Source: CAYYNQ01 sp964473105 (lineage in GTDB: Bacteria; Sumerlaeota; Sumerlaeia; MVZB01). Taken from it: 25,936 nucleotides of DNA. The position numbers and the translations under genes were made by a program. Numbering within the stretch: the first letter of the stretch is position 1; every line of letters begins with the position of its first letter. The stretch lies in the NCBI GenBank assembly GCA_964473105.1, contig CAYYNQ010000077.1, positions 1-25,936 of the forward strand. The letters are read 5' to 3'. The notes under the pieces were generated by a model. It did not search any database, had not been told where the DNA came from, and was given only the letters and a program-made list of their open reading frames with translations. Positions 16,961-24,499 of the stretch are shown here, one piece after another.

Positions 16961-17614
16961 ATGACCCGGAAATCAACAATGGCAAAATTATGCAGGGCCT
17001 TTACGCTGATCGAACTGCTCATGGTGGTCGCGATCATAGCCATCTTGGCGGCGATCGCCGTGCCCAATTTCCTCGAGGCCCGCACCCGCTCCAAGGTCTC
17101 CAGGGTCTATGCCGACATGAGGACGATCGCCAATGCGATACGTATGTATGAGGTGGATTGGAACGATACGCTTCACCAGTGGCACACCGAATGGGTCCTG
17201 GGCTTCGGCACCCATCGGTATGGCGGCGGCGGAGTTTTGTATAAGGAAGGGGCCAATAATGCCGCCCTCCTGGGATGGCGCCTGACTACACCCATTGAAT
17301 ATTTGTCATCGATCCCCCTCGATATCTGCCATTTCTGGAGCAGAACGTTTAATCCTGAAGGGGTACCCATCAGCTATATCCTGACATCCCAGAAGATGGG
17401 TCAGGAACCGCTCAAGGATACGGCCGGGTTCCCATATAATTGGGCCCTGAGTGGTGCCGGGCCCGATGGCCTGTGGAGATCTGAAACAATGGGGATCATC
17501 GGCACAGGTATGCCCCATACGCTCGATTCATGGTATGACCCGACCAACGGGACCATCAGCGGCGGAGATATCAACTACTGGGATCTTTTTGGATTCCAGG
17601 GGGGGGAATATTAA
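16961..17614 (+). CDS. Type II secretion/type IV pilus-like pseudopilin
   Basis: This is a 217-residue protein with a class III (prepilin) N-terminus: a short basic leader, then FTLIELLMVVAIIAILAAIA, with the conserved Glu at position 5 of the mature protein. The residue before the cut is Ala (CRA-FTLIE), not the usual Gly. The stalk PNFLEARTRSKVSRVYADMR is typical of major-pseudopilin-like proteins abundant in Planctomycetota, Hydrogenedentota and similar groups. The C-terminal globular part contains W and G-rich loops and ends in FGFQGGEY. I chose the ATG at 16961, with AAAGGTG about 6 bases upstream; the frame opens earlier without a good site. It should be cleaved by a prepilin peptidase and assembled in the periplasm. 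It lies between two paralogous secreted proteins, which suggests a functional link. Confidence 0.92.
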   Translation: MTRKSTMAKLCRAFTLIELLMVVAIIAILAAIAVPNFLEARTRSKVSRVYADMRTIANAIRMYEVDWNDTLHQWHTEWVLGFGTHRYGGGGVLYKEGANNAALLGWRLTTPIEYLSSIPLDICHFWSRTFNPEGVPISYILTSQKMGQEPLKDTAGFPYNWALSGAGPDGLWRSETMGIIGTGMPHTLDSWYDPTNGTISGGDINYWDLFGFQGGEY

Positions 17615-17629
17615 CGGGGACCCTTGGGG

Positions 17630-17659
17630 TTGACCATGTCCGGTGGGATGTCACATTAT
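17630..17659 (+). promoter_or_regulatory. Candidate promoter for secreted paralogue 2
   Basis: TTGACC (17630-17635) and CATTAT (17654-17659), separated by 18 bases, match the sigma70 consensus at 5/6 and 4/6 positions. They lie 115 bases before the ATG at 17774 and just after the pseudopilin stop. This is a pattern match only; an AT-rich stretch near 17740-17755 is an alternative promoter site. Confidence 0.25.
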
Positions 17660-17773
17660 CCGGATGGTCGCATGTAATCTGGCCATAAATGGGGTGAACC
17701 ATGAGGTTGCTTTGAGATATTATGAAGGCATGATAGTTTAAATTTAATATAGTCAGGCAAAGGAGTTCTGCGA

Positions 17774-18814
17774 ATGTACGGAAGAACAAATATGTTGATG
17801 TTTATGCTTGTCGGGGTCCTGACTTTCATGATTGTGGGAAACGGATATGTGGTTGCCCAGGATGTCATCGTCTATGCGGAGGATTTCGAAAGTGGTCCCG
17901 GGATTGCCAATTATCCGGATTGGGAGATCGGGGCCGGAAACGGTGAGGGCCCTGAGTCAATCACCCAGGTGATCGGCGAGAAGGTTGCCGAGGTGGTGGA
18001 TGACGGCACAGGGAACTACGCGATCCTGGTCGGAACGCGGGCTGGACCATTCGGGGATCAGATTCGGGTACAGAATAAGACCCCGTTCGAGAGGGGCGAC
18101 GACCTGATGGTCGAGTTCAAGTTATGGGGCGACAGCAGCCATTCATGGGGAGGCCCGACGTTTCCGGCGGGTCGCGGAATTGCGGGACCATGGCACTCCC
18201 AGCCCGGAATGCCCAATAATAAACCTGATCGGAACAAGAAAGTGAACGACACGGTAGAGGCGGGAGTGAACTGGTGGCACGGCGCCTGGAATAGCGCGAG
18301 GTGGGAGGAAAATGGCCTGAGGGATGACCCGGACCTAGATCCCGAGGATAACCTCCCTGCTGGACACGGAACGGTTTCCGGACCAGTTGCGGACGACAAC
18401 TGGCAGAGCGCACTCCATAGTGCGACGTCCAAGGACAACTGCCTGACAATCAGGGTGCACCTTGGCAACCTCCCCCCGACAGGTACAGGCGGTGGATTCT
18501 TCGAGTATTCCACCGATGGGGTTAATTTCAGCGGACTTCGATCCAAGGGAGGACCGCTCGGTGGTGGAGACGGTGCTCTTGCCGACGTCCTGCTTGATTC
18601 GAGAGCCCCCGGTTATGATCCCCCACCGAATGATTTGGACCAGGACGGCAACGGGGTTGGCCACAAGCAGATCCCCGGGACGGCGAGTCCCTGTTACATC
18701 GCATTTGGTGCGGGGAGTGGAGCCCAGACGGGCTCACACTTCTACGACGACTTTGTCATCACAACCCAACTGCCCCCGCCGAATCAATCCAGGCAATGGA
18801 TGATATACAATTGA
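17774..18814 (+). CDS. Secreted protein, unrecognised family, paralogue 2
   Basis: This 346-residue protein starts at an ATG with AAAGGAG at 17760-17766. The signal peptide has a long hydrophobic core (LMFMLVGVLTFMIVG) and ends near VVAQD. The mature part is acidic and rich in Gly and Pro. It is a clear paralogue of the protein at 15688: ITQVIGEKVAEVVDDGTGN, GDQIRVQ, LWGDSSHSWGG, NKKVNDTVEAG, FEYSTDGVNFS and FGAGSGAQTGSHFYDDFVI line up in the same order, but overall divergence is high, so the duplication is old. A PPPNDLDQDGNGVG segment looks like a calcium-binding DxDxDG-type loop. It lacks the PVELSGF tail of paralogue 1. It may be a beta-sandwich glycan-binding or cell-surface protein; there is no enzymatic motif I can name. 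Confidence 0.88.
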   Translation: MYGRTNMLMFMLVGVLTFMIVGNGYVVAQDVIVYAEDFESGPGIANYPDWEIGAGNGEGPESITQVIGEKVAEVVDDGTGNYAILVGTRAGPFGDQIRVQNKTPFERGDDLMVEFKLWGDSSHSWGGPTFPAGRGIAGPWHSQPGMPNNKPDRNKKVNDTVEAGVNWWHGAWNSARWEENGLRDDPDLDPEDNLPAGHGTVSGPVADDNWQSALHSATSKDNCLTIRVHLGNLPPTGTGGGFFEYSTDGVNFSGLRSKGGPLGGGDGALADVLLDSRAPGYDPPPNDLDQDGNGVGHKQIPGTASPCYIAFGAGSGAQTGSHFYDDFVITTQLPPPNQSRQWMIYN

Positions 18815-18841
18815 TCGGATTGAAATATCAGCCGGTTCGGG

Positions 18842-19089
18842 ATTGATGGAGACCCCTTACGAGCACGAGGTGGTAAAGGCGGGAATGATCCCGGCGGTGG
18901 GGTGTTTCTTGACTCCTACAACCCCTCCTATTATCATCCGCCACCCAAAGATCATGATGGTAACGATGACGGTGTAGGTGGCCGGCAGCCCCCCTCGACA
19001 GCGAACCCGCTTTATTTGGCATTCGAAGCCGGCCGTAATTTGGCCGGTGCTTGTATATCGATGATATTGTCGTGGAAAGAGACAAATGA
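18842..19089 (+). pseudogene. Relic of a third paralogue of the secreted family
   Basis: The frame encodes LRARGGKGGNDPGGG, VFLDSYNPSYYHPPP, DHDGNDDGVGG and LYLAFEAGRNLAG. These match LRSKGGPLGGG, VLLDSRAPGYDPPP, DQDGNGVG and CYIAFGAGSGAQTG in paralogue 2. The remaining C-terminal block, YIDDIVVERDK then TGA at 19087-19089, is in another frame, so about one base has been lost near 19050. The first 250 or so residues, including the signal peptide, are missing. It starts 28 bases after the paralogue 2 stop. DNA similarity to paralogue 2 is low, so it looks like the remains of a separate ancient copy, not a fresh duplication of its 3' end. Confidence 0.82.
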
Positions 19090-19169
19090 CATCATGAGGT
19101 GATCGTATTTCCATCTCGGTCATATGGAGATGTCCCAAAATAATGACTGGTTCCGGAACGGGGATGAAT

Positions 19170-20831
19170 ATGCTGATAAACATAAATTCCATAAAAAACA
19201 AACATGTTGTGTTTCGTGCCCTCGGATTTTCAGGGTGTTTCGTCCTGTTGTTACAGTCCGGTGCAATAAATGTTTGTGCAAAGCCGAAAAAGGACATCCG
19301 GGAACTGACCAGTCATTTCAATGAACCCGGAGACCATGACCATTGGAAATTTACTGATACCCCCGGAACCAGTGTCTCATTTCATGCTCACCCTGGTCTT
19401 GCGATGATTCGCCTGCCCCGGGAATATCAGGAGGTCAGGGGGACACTCAATCAACCGATAGTGCTGTCGGATTATTCCCCGGGTTGGGAGTGCGAGATTG
19501 AATGTGTTCATGAATTTATAACGGGAGGCGGACAATCGGACGCGGCCATAGGGTTGAACCTTATGGTGACATTCTCGGATCCATCCACATGGCCGGAAGA
19601 CCGCTCACAGCCGCCTCCTGATGCACGTTCATTCCAGATATTCAACGTTCAGCTTGGGTTTCGCGGTCCCGATAAAAAAGCCCTTATCTGGGGGCAGGGG
19701 GACCTCGATCCCTCCGGGGCGGCCAGCGGCGACTGGGGATTTCCGACATATGATGTCGGGGACGGACAGCACGACGGGGGAGCAGCCAAATCGGCAACCT
19801 ATTTCGTGGCACGTGTGGAAAGTCCGACACGTGTGGCCATCGGTGTCCGATTTGAGCAGTTCACGGCGTTTTCATATCGTATAATCGATGTTTCCCAATG
19901 GGGTAGGATCACCGGGGTCTGGGAAATCGGCCCGATCGTCGCATCGACGGCGTTGTTGAAGAGCCAGTGGCCTGATACGGGACGGACTGAACATACCCCG
20001 ATCCACCCGACCCGGGCTTATTTCGGGTTTTGTGATTTTCGCTACCCCCATATCCCCGACTTTGTACCTGCGATCGAGTATCTGTCAGAGGATTTCAATA
20101 TCCCCGGGTTCATTGGGCCGTGGCAGGTGGAGTTTCATGGAACCTATTATGAAACATGGTCGAATCCGGGTTACCTGACCTTTACGATGCGCGGGATTCA
20201 GAGCGCTCCCGGCGGAGGAGGCGGCAATTTCCGGTTTTCCCACTATCCGCCCCCCTATGAGATCGAAACCTGTTTCATTGCGCCCGACGACACGATCCCA
20301 TGGAATTTCCTGATGAACTTCACGGTTTATACCTCGGAGGAAGGACATCAGGGACCTGATCCCCGGGGTGCGAATCTGAATCCGGACGGAATGGGTCAGC
20401 CACCGTGGTGGTGGGTTCCTGGAGTCAAAAATGTACCCGGGAAGGGTCATGTTGCAGGAAACCTGTTTGGGGGGGAAAGCAATGTGACCCTGGATTCTGA
20501 TGGCCGTTGGAATGGTAGGGGCATGGGACCAAGGTTCCCCGATGGCATCCCGGAATCGATCCTTTCACACAAACCCCTCTACATGATGCTTCGTGTATTG
20601 GAGGAAGGGGATCTGCAGATGGGCTTCAGGGCGGATCCCGAAGATGAGTGGTATCTTTCGCCTGTCTGGAAGCCACCCGTCAAGATCAGGGCCTTCGGCC
20701 AGCATGCATTCGGCCCGTTTAACTATCCCGGTATGCCGGATTATCATCAACTGTTGATAGACTACTGGCATTATCGCGAAGGAATTTCCGGTCCGCTGTG
20801 GAATGAAAGCAACAAACGTTTTCAGCAGTGA
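19170..20831 (+). CDS. Large secreted protein of unknown function
   Basis: This 553-residue protein starts at the ATG at 19170, with GGGG 6 bases upstream; ATGs at 19164 and 19143 are alternatives. A signal peptide runs to about VCA (FRALGFSGCFVLLLQSGAIN). I do not recognise the family. Two all-beta halves are suggested. The first (about 40-300 of the mature protein) has FHAHPGLAMIRLP, YSPGWECEIECVHEF, LIWGQGDLDPSG and YFGFCDFRYPH. The second (about 300-553) has FIGPWQVEFHGTYYE, GGGNFRFSHYPPP and IETCFIAPDDTIPWNF. Alternation of aromatic and charged residues resembles concanavalin-like or LamG jelly-rolls that bind glycans. No catalytic pair could be named. It lies between relics of two other exported families, in line with a secreted carbohydrate-handling locus. 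Confidence 0.85.
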   Translation: MLININSIKNKHVVFRALGFSGCFVLLLQSGAINVCAKPKKDIRELTSHFNEPGDHDHWKFTDTPGTSVSFHAHPGLAMIRLPREYQEVRGTLNQPIVLSDYSPGWECEIECVHEFITGGGQSDAAIGLNLMVTFSDPSTWPEDRSQPPPDARSFQIFNVQLGFRGPDKKALIWGQGDLDPSGAASGDWGFPTYDVGDGQHDGGAAKSATYFVARVESPTRVAIGVRFEQFTAFSYRIIDVSQWGRITGVWEIGPIVASTALLKSQWPDTGRTEHTPIHPTRAYFGFCDFRYPHIPDFVPAIEYLSEDFNIPGFIGPWQVEFHGTYYETWSNPGYLTFTMRGIQSAPGGGGGNFRFSHYPPPYEIETCFIAPDDTIPWNFLMNFTVYTSEEGHQGPDPRGANLNPDGMGQPPWWWVPGVKNVPGKGHVAGNLFGGESNVTLDSDGRWNGRGMGPRFPDGIPESILSHKPLYMMLRVLEEGDLQMGFRADPEDEWYLSPVWKPPVKIRAFGQHAFGPFNYPGMPDYHQLLIDYWHYREGISGPLWNESNKRFQQ

Positions 20832-20875
20832 ATCCATGAAAATTATTGGCTCTAAAGACCGTGCATGGTAACAGA

Positions 20876-21103
20876 GGTGGTGATACCGTTGAAATAATGT
20901 TTTCCATTCATGAAAGAATTATTAAAAACCGCACTTGTGTGGAAAGGACTTTACCCCTCATCATCAAGGGCCATGATGTTTTTTTCATGGACCCTCCCGG
21001 TCCAAACTACCCGTTTTATCAACGGGATCATTATCAGGGCAATCAGGTCCGCTGGGTCCGTTGTGAACGATTCGTGACTGATGCCCTTCTGGATGGTAGT
21101 TGA
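20876..21103 (+). pseudogene. C-terminal relic of a GH127-like gene
   Basis: The frame reads GGDTVEIMFSIHERI, LPLIIKGHDVFFMDPPG, YPFYQRDHYQGNQVRW and CERFVTD before a TGA. This corresponds to the last 85 or so residues of the intact GH127-like protein downstream: KDEVIVEFPMRNRT, KVELRGNTIVNMTPD, NEKYRKDNVSMRKITRFVSS. The catalytic (alpha/alpha)6 barrel and signal peptide are absent, and no ribosome-binding site is evident. It is interpreted as the remnant of a neighbouring paralogue. Compared with the other two copies it retains motifs (DPPGPNYPFYQRDHY) that I associate with more typical planctomycete members, so it may descend from a different subfamily. It ends 63 bases before the intact gene. 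Confidence 0.7.
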
Positions 21104-21166
21104 TGCATCAATTCCCCAAGGCAATTATAAGTACCATAAATACAATTAATCACGAAAGGTAATTAC

Positions 21167-23068
21167 ATGTTCAAGAAGCAAGCAAAAACAGGCCTCCCGA
21201 CAGCCATGATTCTTTTGACGCTGGTGGCCGCCTTTTCGGCGGCGGATGACCATCTCGACACCACCCTTCCGGCTGAAGTGCCCGTTGTGCCCTATGAGGG
21301 GGAACGTTATGAGGCAATGGTTCCCGATACACTGGACCTGGTTGATCACGCCCGGATGGCACTCAATGTGCTGACTAGCAACCTCAACCCTGAATACGAT
21401 TATGAAATGTATACCTATAACCGCTTTGCGCATAATCCCCCGCTGATGGAAATGGGACATGGAGGATTGCTTAACCTGGCCGCCAAATGGCTGGAGGCCA
21501 TCCCGGGGTTGCGCGTGATGAGTGGGAGTACGATCAATGCCGAGGTCGATGCAAAATTCATGGCCAGCCTGGTTCATATCACCGGCAAGGATGGACTCTG
21601 TTATCATCCGGTCGAGGACCGGCCGTGGGCCTGTTTTGATGAGTACACCCAGAAAAACTGTCAGCCTCATGCCGATATCTTCGGCGAGGCCAGGCAGTTG
21701 CTCGCCTATGGAGTCTGGTATCAACATGACGGGAACCCGATGTGGAAAACATTGGCCGAACGGAAAATGAACCGTTTGAGGGAACTTGCGCTGTCAAGGG
21801 AGGACACCCTGTTCTACCGCCTCAGCCGTGGTTATGTCCCGGGGGATTCCGCTGATGGGGAGATCGTGCCGATGGCCGATCACGGGATCTATGATGTGGA
21901 GAAGGGAATGACCGGTTCCCCGGCAACCTATATCGTCGGGTTTTTTCCTCAGGCCACGTCCAACTGGTATCGTCTGACCGGTTATGAGCCGGCCCTTGAA
22001 CTAGGTGGCGGACTGGCCAATTACCTTCACGATTATGGCGAGATGATCAACCCGGATACAGGGGAGTGGCTGGCCGATCATTTTGCCCATATCAGCCACA
22101 CGATGCTCGGGTGTCTGCCCTATGCGTTGACGGTGGATGACAGGCAGATGATCAAGTGGATCAGGAAGGGTTATGACTGGATTGTGCGTGAGTGGGACGC
22201 AGACCGAACCGGTGTGCTGATCAGTGACGGGACCTGTGCATGCTTCGTGGCGGACGTGATCGACATCGGCATCATGTTGAGCCGTGCCGGTGAAGGAGAC
22301 TATTGGGAAACGATCGATGGCTGGGTCCGAAACACGTTGTCCAACGGCCAGGCACGCCAGGAGGACATGAATGCGGTCAAGGCACAGCCGATCAAATACA
22401 AGGACAAGTCCGAACTCAAGCCGGGTCACTATCAGTTTGAAGGGGCCGCCGACCAGTGTGTTGGTGCATGGTTCCATTCCCTGACCGTAAGAGACCATTC
22501 CGTGGCCTGCTGTAATGGAAACTGCAACCGGGCTCTCTACTATGTCTGGGACAGCATTGTCACGAAGAAAGAGAAGCAGCTCAGGGTCAACCTGCTGCTC
22601 AACCGGGCATCTCCGTGGGTGGACATCGACAGCCACCTTCCTTTTGAGGGCAGGGTTGTCCTGCATGTCAAAGAGAAACAGAGGAATCTCCTGGTCAGGA
22701 TCCCGGAATGGACCGATTGGAACGAGGTGCATTGCACAGTCAATGGGAAGGCACGTGAATTCACCTGGGCGGACGGCAGCTTTATTGATATCGGCAAGAT
22801 CCGCAGGAAAGATGAGGTGATCGTTGAGTTTCCCATGCGAAACAGGACCATCAACGCAATCCTGCATCCCTCAAGGGCGGGGACGGCTCTGGCGGATCGC
22901 CACAAACATGCAGCCCAATGCAAGGTGGAGCTCAGGGGCAACACGATTGTCAACATGACGCCCGACCTCGGGATGCTGATCGTGAGAAACAATGAGAAGT
23001 ACCGCAAAGACAATGTGTCGATGAGAAAGATAACTCGTTTTGTATCGAGTGAACAGTTCATCTGGTAG
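21167..23068 (+). CDS. Exported GH127-like (beta-L-arabinofuranosidase fold) protein
   Basis: This 633-residue protein starts at an ATG with AAAGG 7 bases upstream. The signal peptide is residues 1-26 (MILLTLVAAFSAA). A helical barrel runs from about 55 to 465 and a C-terminal beta domain from about 470 to 633 (LLVRIPEWTDWNEVHCTVNG, DEVIVEFPMRNRT). The barrel contains the GH127 hallmark vicinal cysteines in ACCNGNCNRALYYVWD (Cys448, Cys449), which in characterised enzymes hold zinc and supply the nucleophile. The upstream cysteine is present (Cys357 in SDGTCACF), but the partner Glu of the usual ExC motif is Gly355. It may act on plant or algal arabinofuranosides or related sugars in the periplasm, or have a changed activity. 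It is flanked on both sides by degraded relatives, so it is the surviving member of a tandem array. Confidence 0.85.
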   Translation: MFKKQAKTGLPTAMILLTLVAAFSAADDHLDTTLPAEVPVVPYEGERYEAMVPDTLDLVDHARMALNVLTSNLNPEYDYEMYTYNRFAHNPPLMEMGHGGLLNLAAKWLEAIPGLRVMSGSTINAEVDAKFMASLVHITGKDGLCYHPVEDRPWACFDEYTQKNCQPHADIFGEARQLLAYGVWYQHDGNPMWKTLAERKMNRLRELALSREDTLFYRLSRGYVPGDSADGEIVPMADHGIYDVEKGMTGSPATYIVGFFPQATSNWYRLTGYEPALELGGGLANYLHDYGEMINPDTGEWLADHFAHISHTMLGCLPYALTVDDRQMIKWIRKGYDWIVREWDADRTGVLISDGTCACFVADVIDIGIMLSRAGEGDYWETIDGWVRNTLSNGQARQEDMNAVKAQPIKYKDKSELKPGHYQFEGAADQCVGAWFHSLTVRDHSVACCNGNCNRALYYVWDSIVTKKEKQLRVNLLLNRASPWVDIDSHLPFEGRVVLHVKEKQRNLLVRIPEWTDWNEVHCTVNGKAREFTWADGSFIDIGKIRRKDEVIVEFPMRNRTINAILHPSRAGTALADRHKHAAQCKVELRGNTIVNMTPDLGMLIVRNNEKYRKDNVSMRKITRFVSSEQFIW

Positions 23069-23102
23069 GTCATGAACCTCTTTGGGTCATGCTGAATGTC
23101 CA

Positions 23103-24080
23103 GGCCAGATAAGATTGATTGCCCCGTGGGATGAAGACCGGAGGGCCGATCTCGTTATTCACAGTGCCGATGTGGGGCTATACCCGGTCGAGAAAGGCAT
23201 GATCGGTTTGCCGGCGACCTACATTTCCGGGTTCATACCCCAGACAACAGCCAACTGATACCGACTGACAGGTTATAAGCCGGCTCTCGAACTTGGCGGA
23301 GGGCTGGCAAAATATCTTTTCAAACATGGCGAAATACAGGATCCAGATAACGCTCAAACCGCGGCCGATCACCCGACCCATGTCACCCATTCGCTGCTCT
23401 CAAACCTTGCCTATGCCTTGACCGTCAAGGACCGGGAAATGACAAAATGGGTGAAGCGGGGGTTCGATTACCTTGCTCGTGAACGAGACGGGGAACGGAC
23501 AGGTATCCTCCTCAGTGACGGGACGTGTTCATGTTTTGTCGCCGACATGGCGGATATTGGCATCATGTTTTCATTGGCCGGGGAGGAAGATATCTGGGAG
23601 CAGGTGGACCGTTGGTCGCGAAACACCCTTGTGAACCTTCAGTTGCTCCAGGCTGACATGGAACGGATCCAGGCCATGCCTGTGGAATACAAGCAGGATC
23701 TCAAGCCGGGGTCTTCCTAGGTTGAAGATGGTGCCGAGCGAGTTCTAGGAACATTTTTTCACTCCCTGTATATACGAGAAAGCTCGATTGGTTGTTGTAA
23801 TGAAAATTGTTCCCGGGCCCTGTATTATCTCTGGGACAATATCGTGACCTTGAGGGGAGAGGAACTTCGAATCAACCCTGATCTTTTATGGGCCCGGACC
23901 AGGGAAGCTCATCCCCAGATTGGCCGGGAATTTCAGGTGAAACTTAGGGGGAACACCATTATCGGGATCACCCCTGAAATGGGCCTGCCGATTGTTGAAA
24001 GACATAGGAAGTATCGTGGAAAAAAGGTGCCGACCAGGAAGGTCACGCGGTTTGTGTCGAAGGAAAAACTTATCTGGTAG
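23103..24080 (+). pseudogene. Decayed GH127-like paralogue
   Basis: A single reading frame matches residues of about 220 to 633 of the intact gene upstream, for example VEKGMIGLPATYISGF, YRLTGYKPALELGGGLAKYL, TGILLSDGTCSCFVADMADI, IGCCNENCSRALYYLWD and RKVTRFVSKEKLIW. The first 215 or so residues, with the signal peptide, are missing. Two nonsense codons interrupt it: TGA at 23256-23258 in place of Trp267 and TAG at 23718-23720 in place of Gln423. An in-frame deletion removes about 91 residues of the beta domain after LRIN. No frameshift is visible. Similarity to the intact gene is good in protein but modest in DNA, so the copies diverged under selection before this one was lost. Confidence 0.88.
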
Positions 24081-24499
24081 TTGCAGGTTTCTTTCGTTCC
24101 TCCCAATGACATTCTGCGGAGAATCTTCCCTTCCGTGCTCACGGGCGGATCTCCTTGCGCGCTAATCCCTCCGTGGGATGTGTGGCCGACGATTGGGACG
24201 TCCGGGCATTCACGCGAATGGCCGGGTGTATGACACCGCACCAGCCGGAAATATCAGGTGTCGTCCTTGTCCGGTGTTCGTTCGATCAGGTGCCTGGTTT
24301 ACACCGGATTGATGATTCTCATAATTCAGCTGGCTCTAACATCGGGCCCGTGCTATATCCATGGATTTCCGGGAAGCTGTCCAGGCCTTGTTCGTTTCAA
24401 ATTATCAGGTGCATTCAGAAGTGCGGTGGGCTATCCTCCGGACTGCTCCGTCACCTTGAATTGACCATCCTGATCTCGGATGAAAGGAAGTGAAATCAG
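24081..24499. other. Intergenic region, no gene recognised
   Basis: This 419-base stretch separates the decayed GH127-like copy from the hydrolase gene. A 112-codon frame at 24155-24493 has scattered Cys and no hydrophobic core or recognisable motif, so it is not called. ATTCT (24111-24115), GCGG and AGAAT (24120-24124) form a small hairpin followed by a C/T-rich run, possibly a weak terminator. AAAGGAAG at 24483-24490 is the ribosome-binding site of the next gene. Remains of a further degraded gene cannot be excluded. Confidence 0.5.

Noticed and set aside
22001..22867. 288-codon minus-strand frame inside the GH127-like gene
   Set aside because: Long only because of the codon pattern of the plus gene; the plus strand carries the conserved family motifs and a decayed paralogue in the same frame.
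24155..24493. 112-codon plus frame before the hydrolase
   Set aside because: No motif or hydrophobic pattern; the region could hold a relic but nothing aligns to the neighbouring families by eye.
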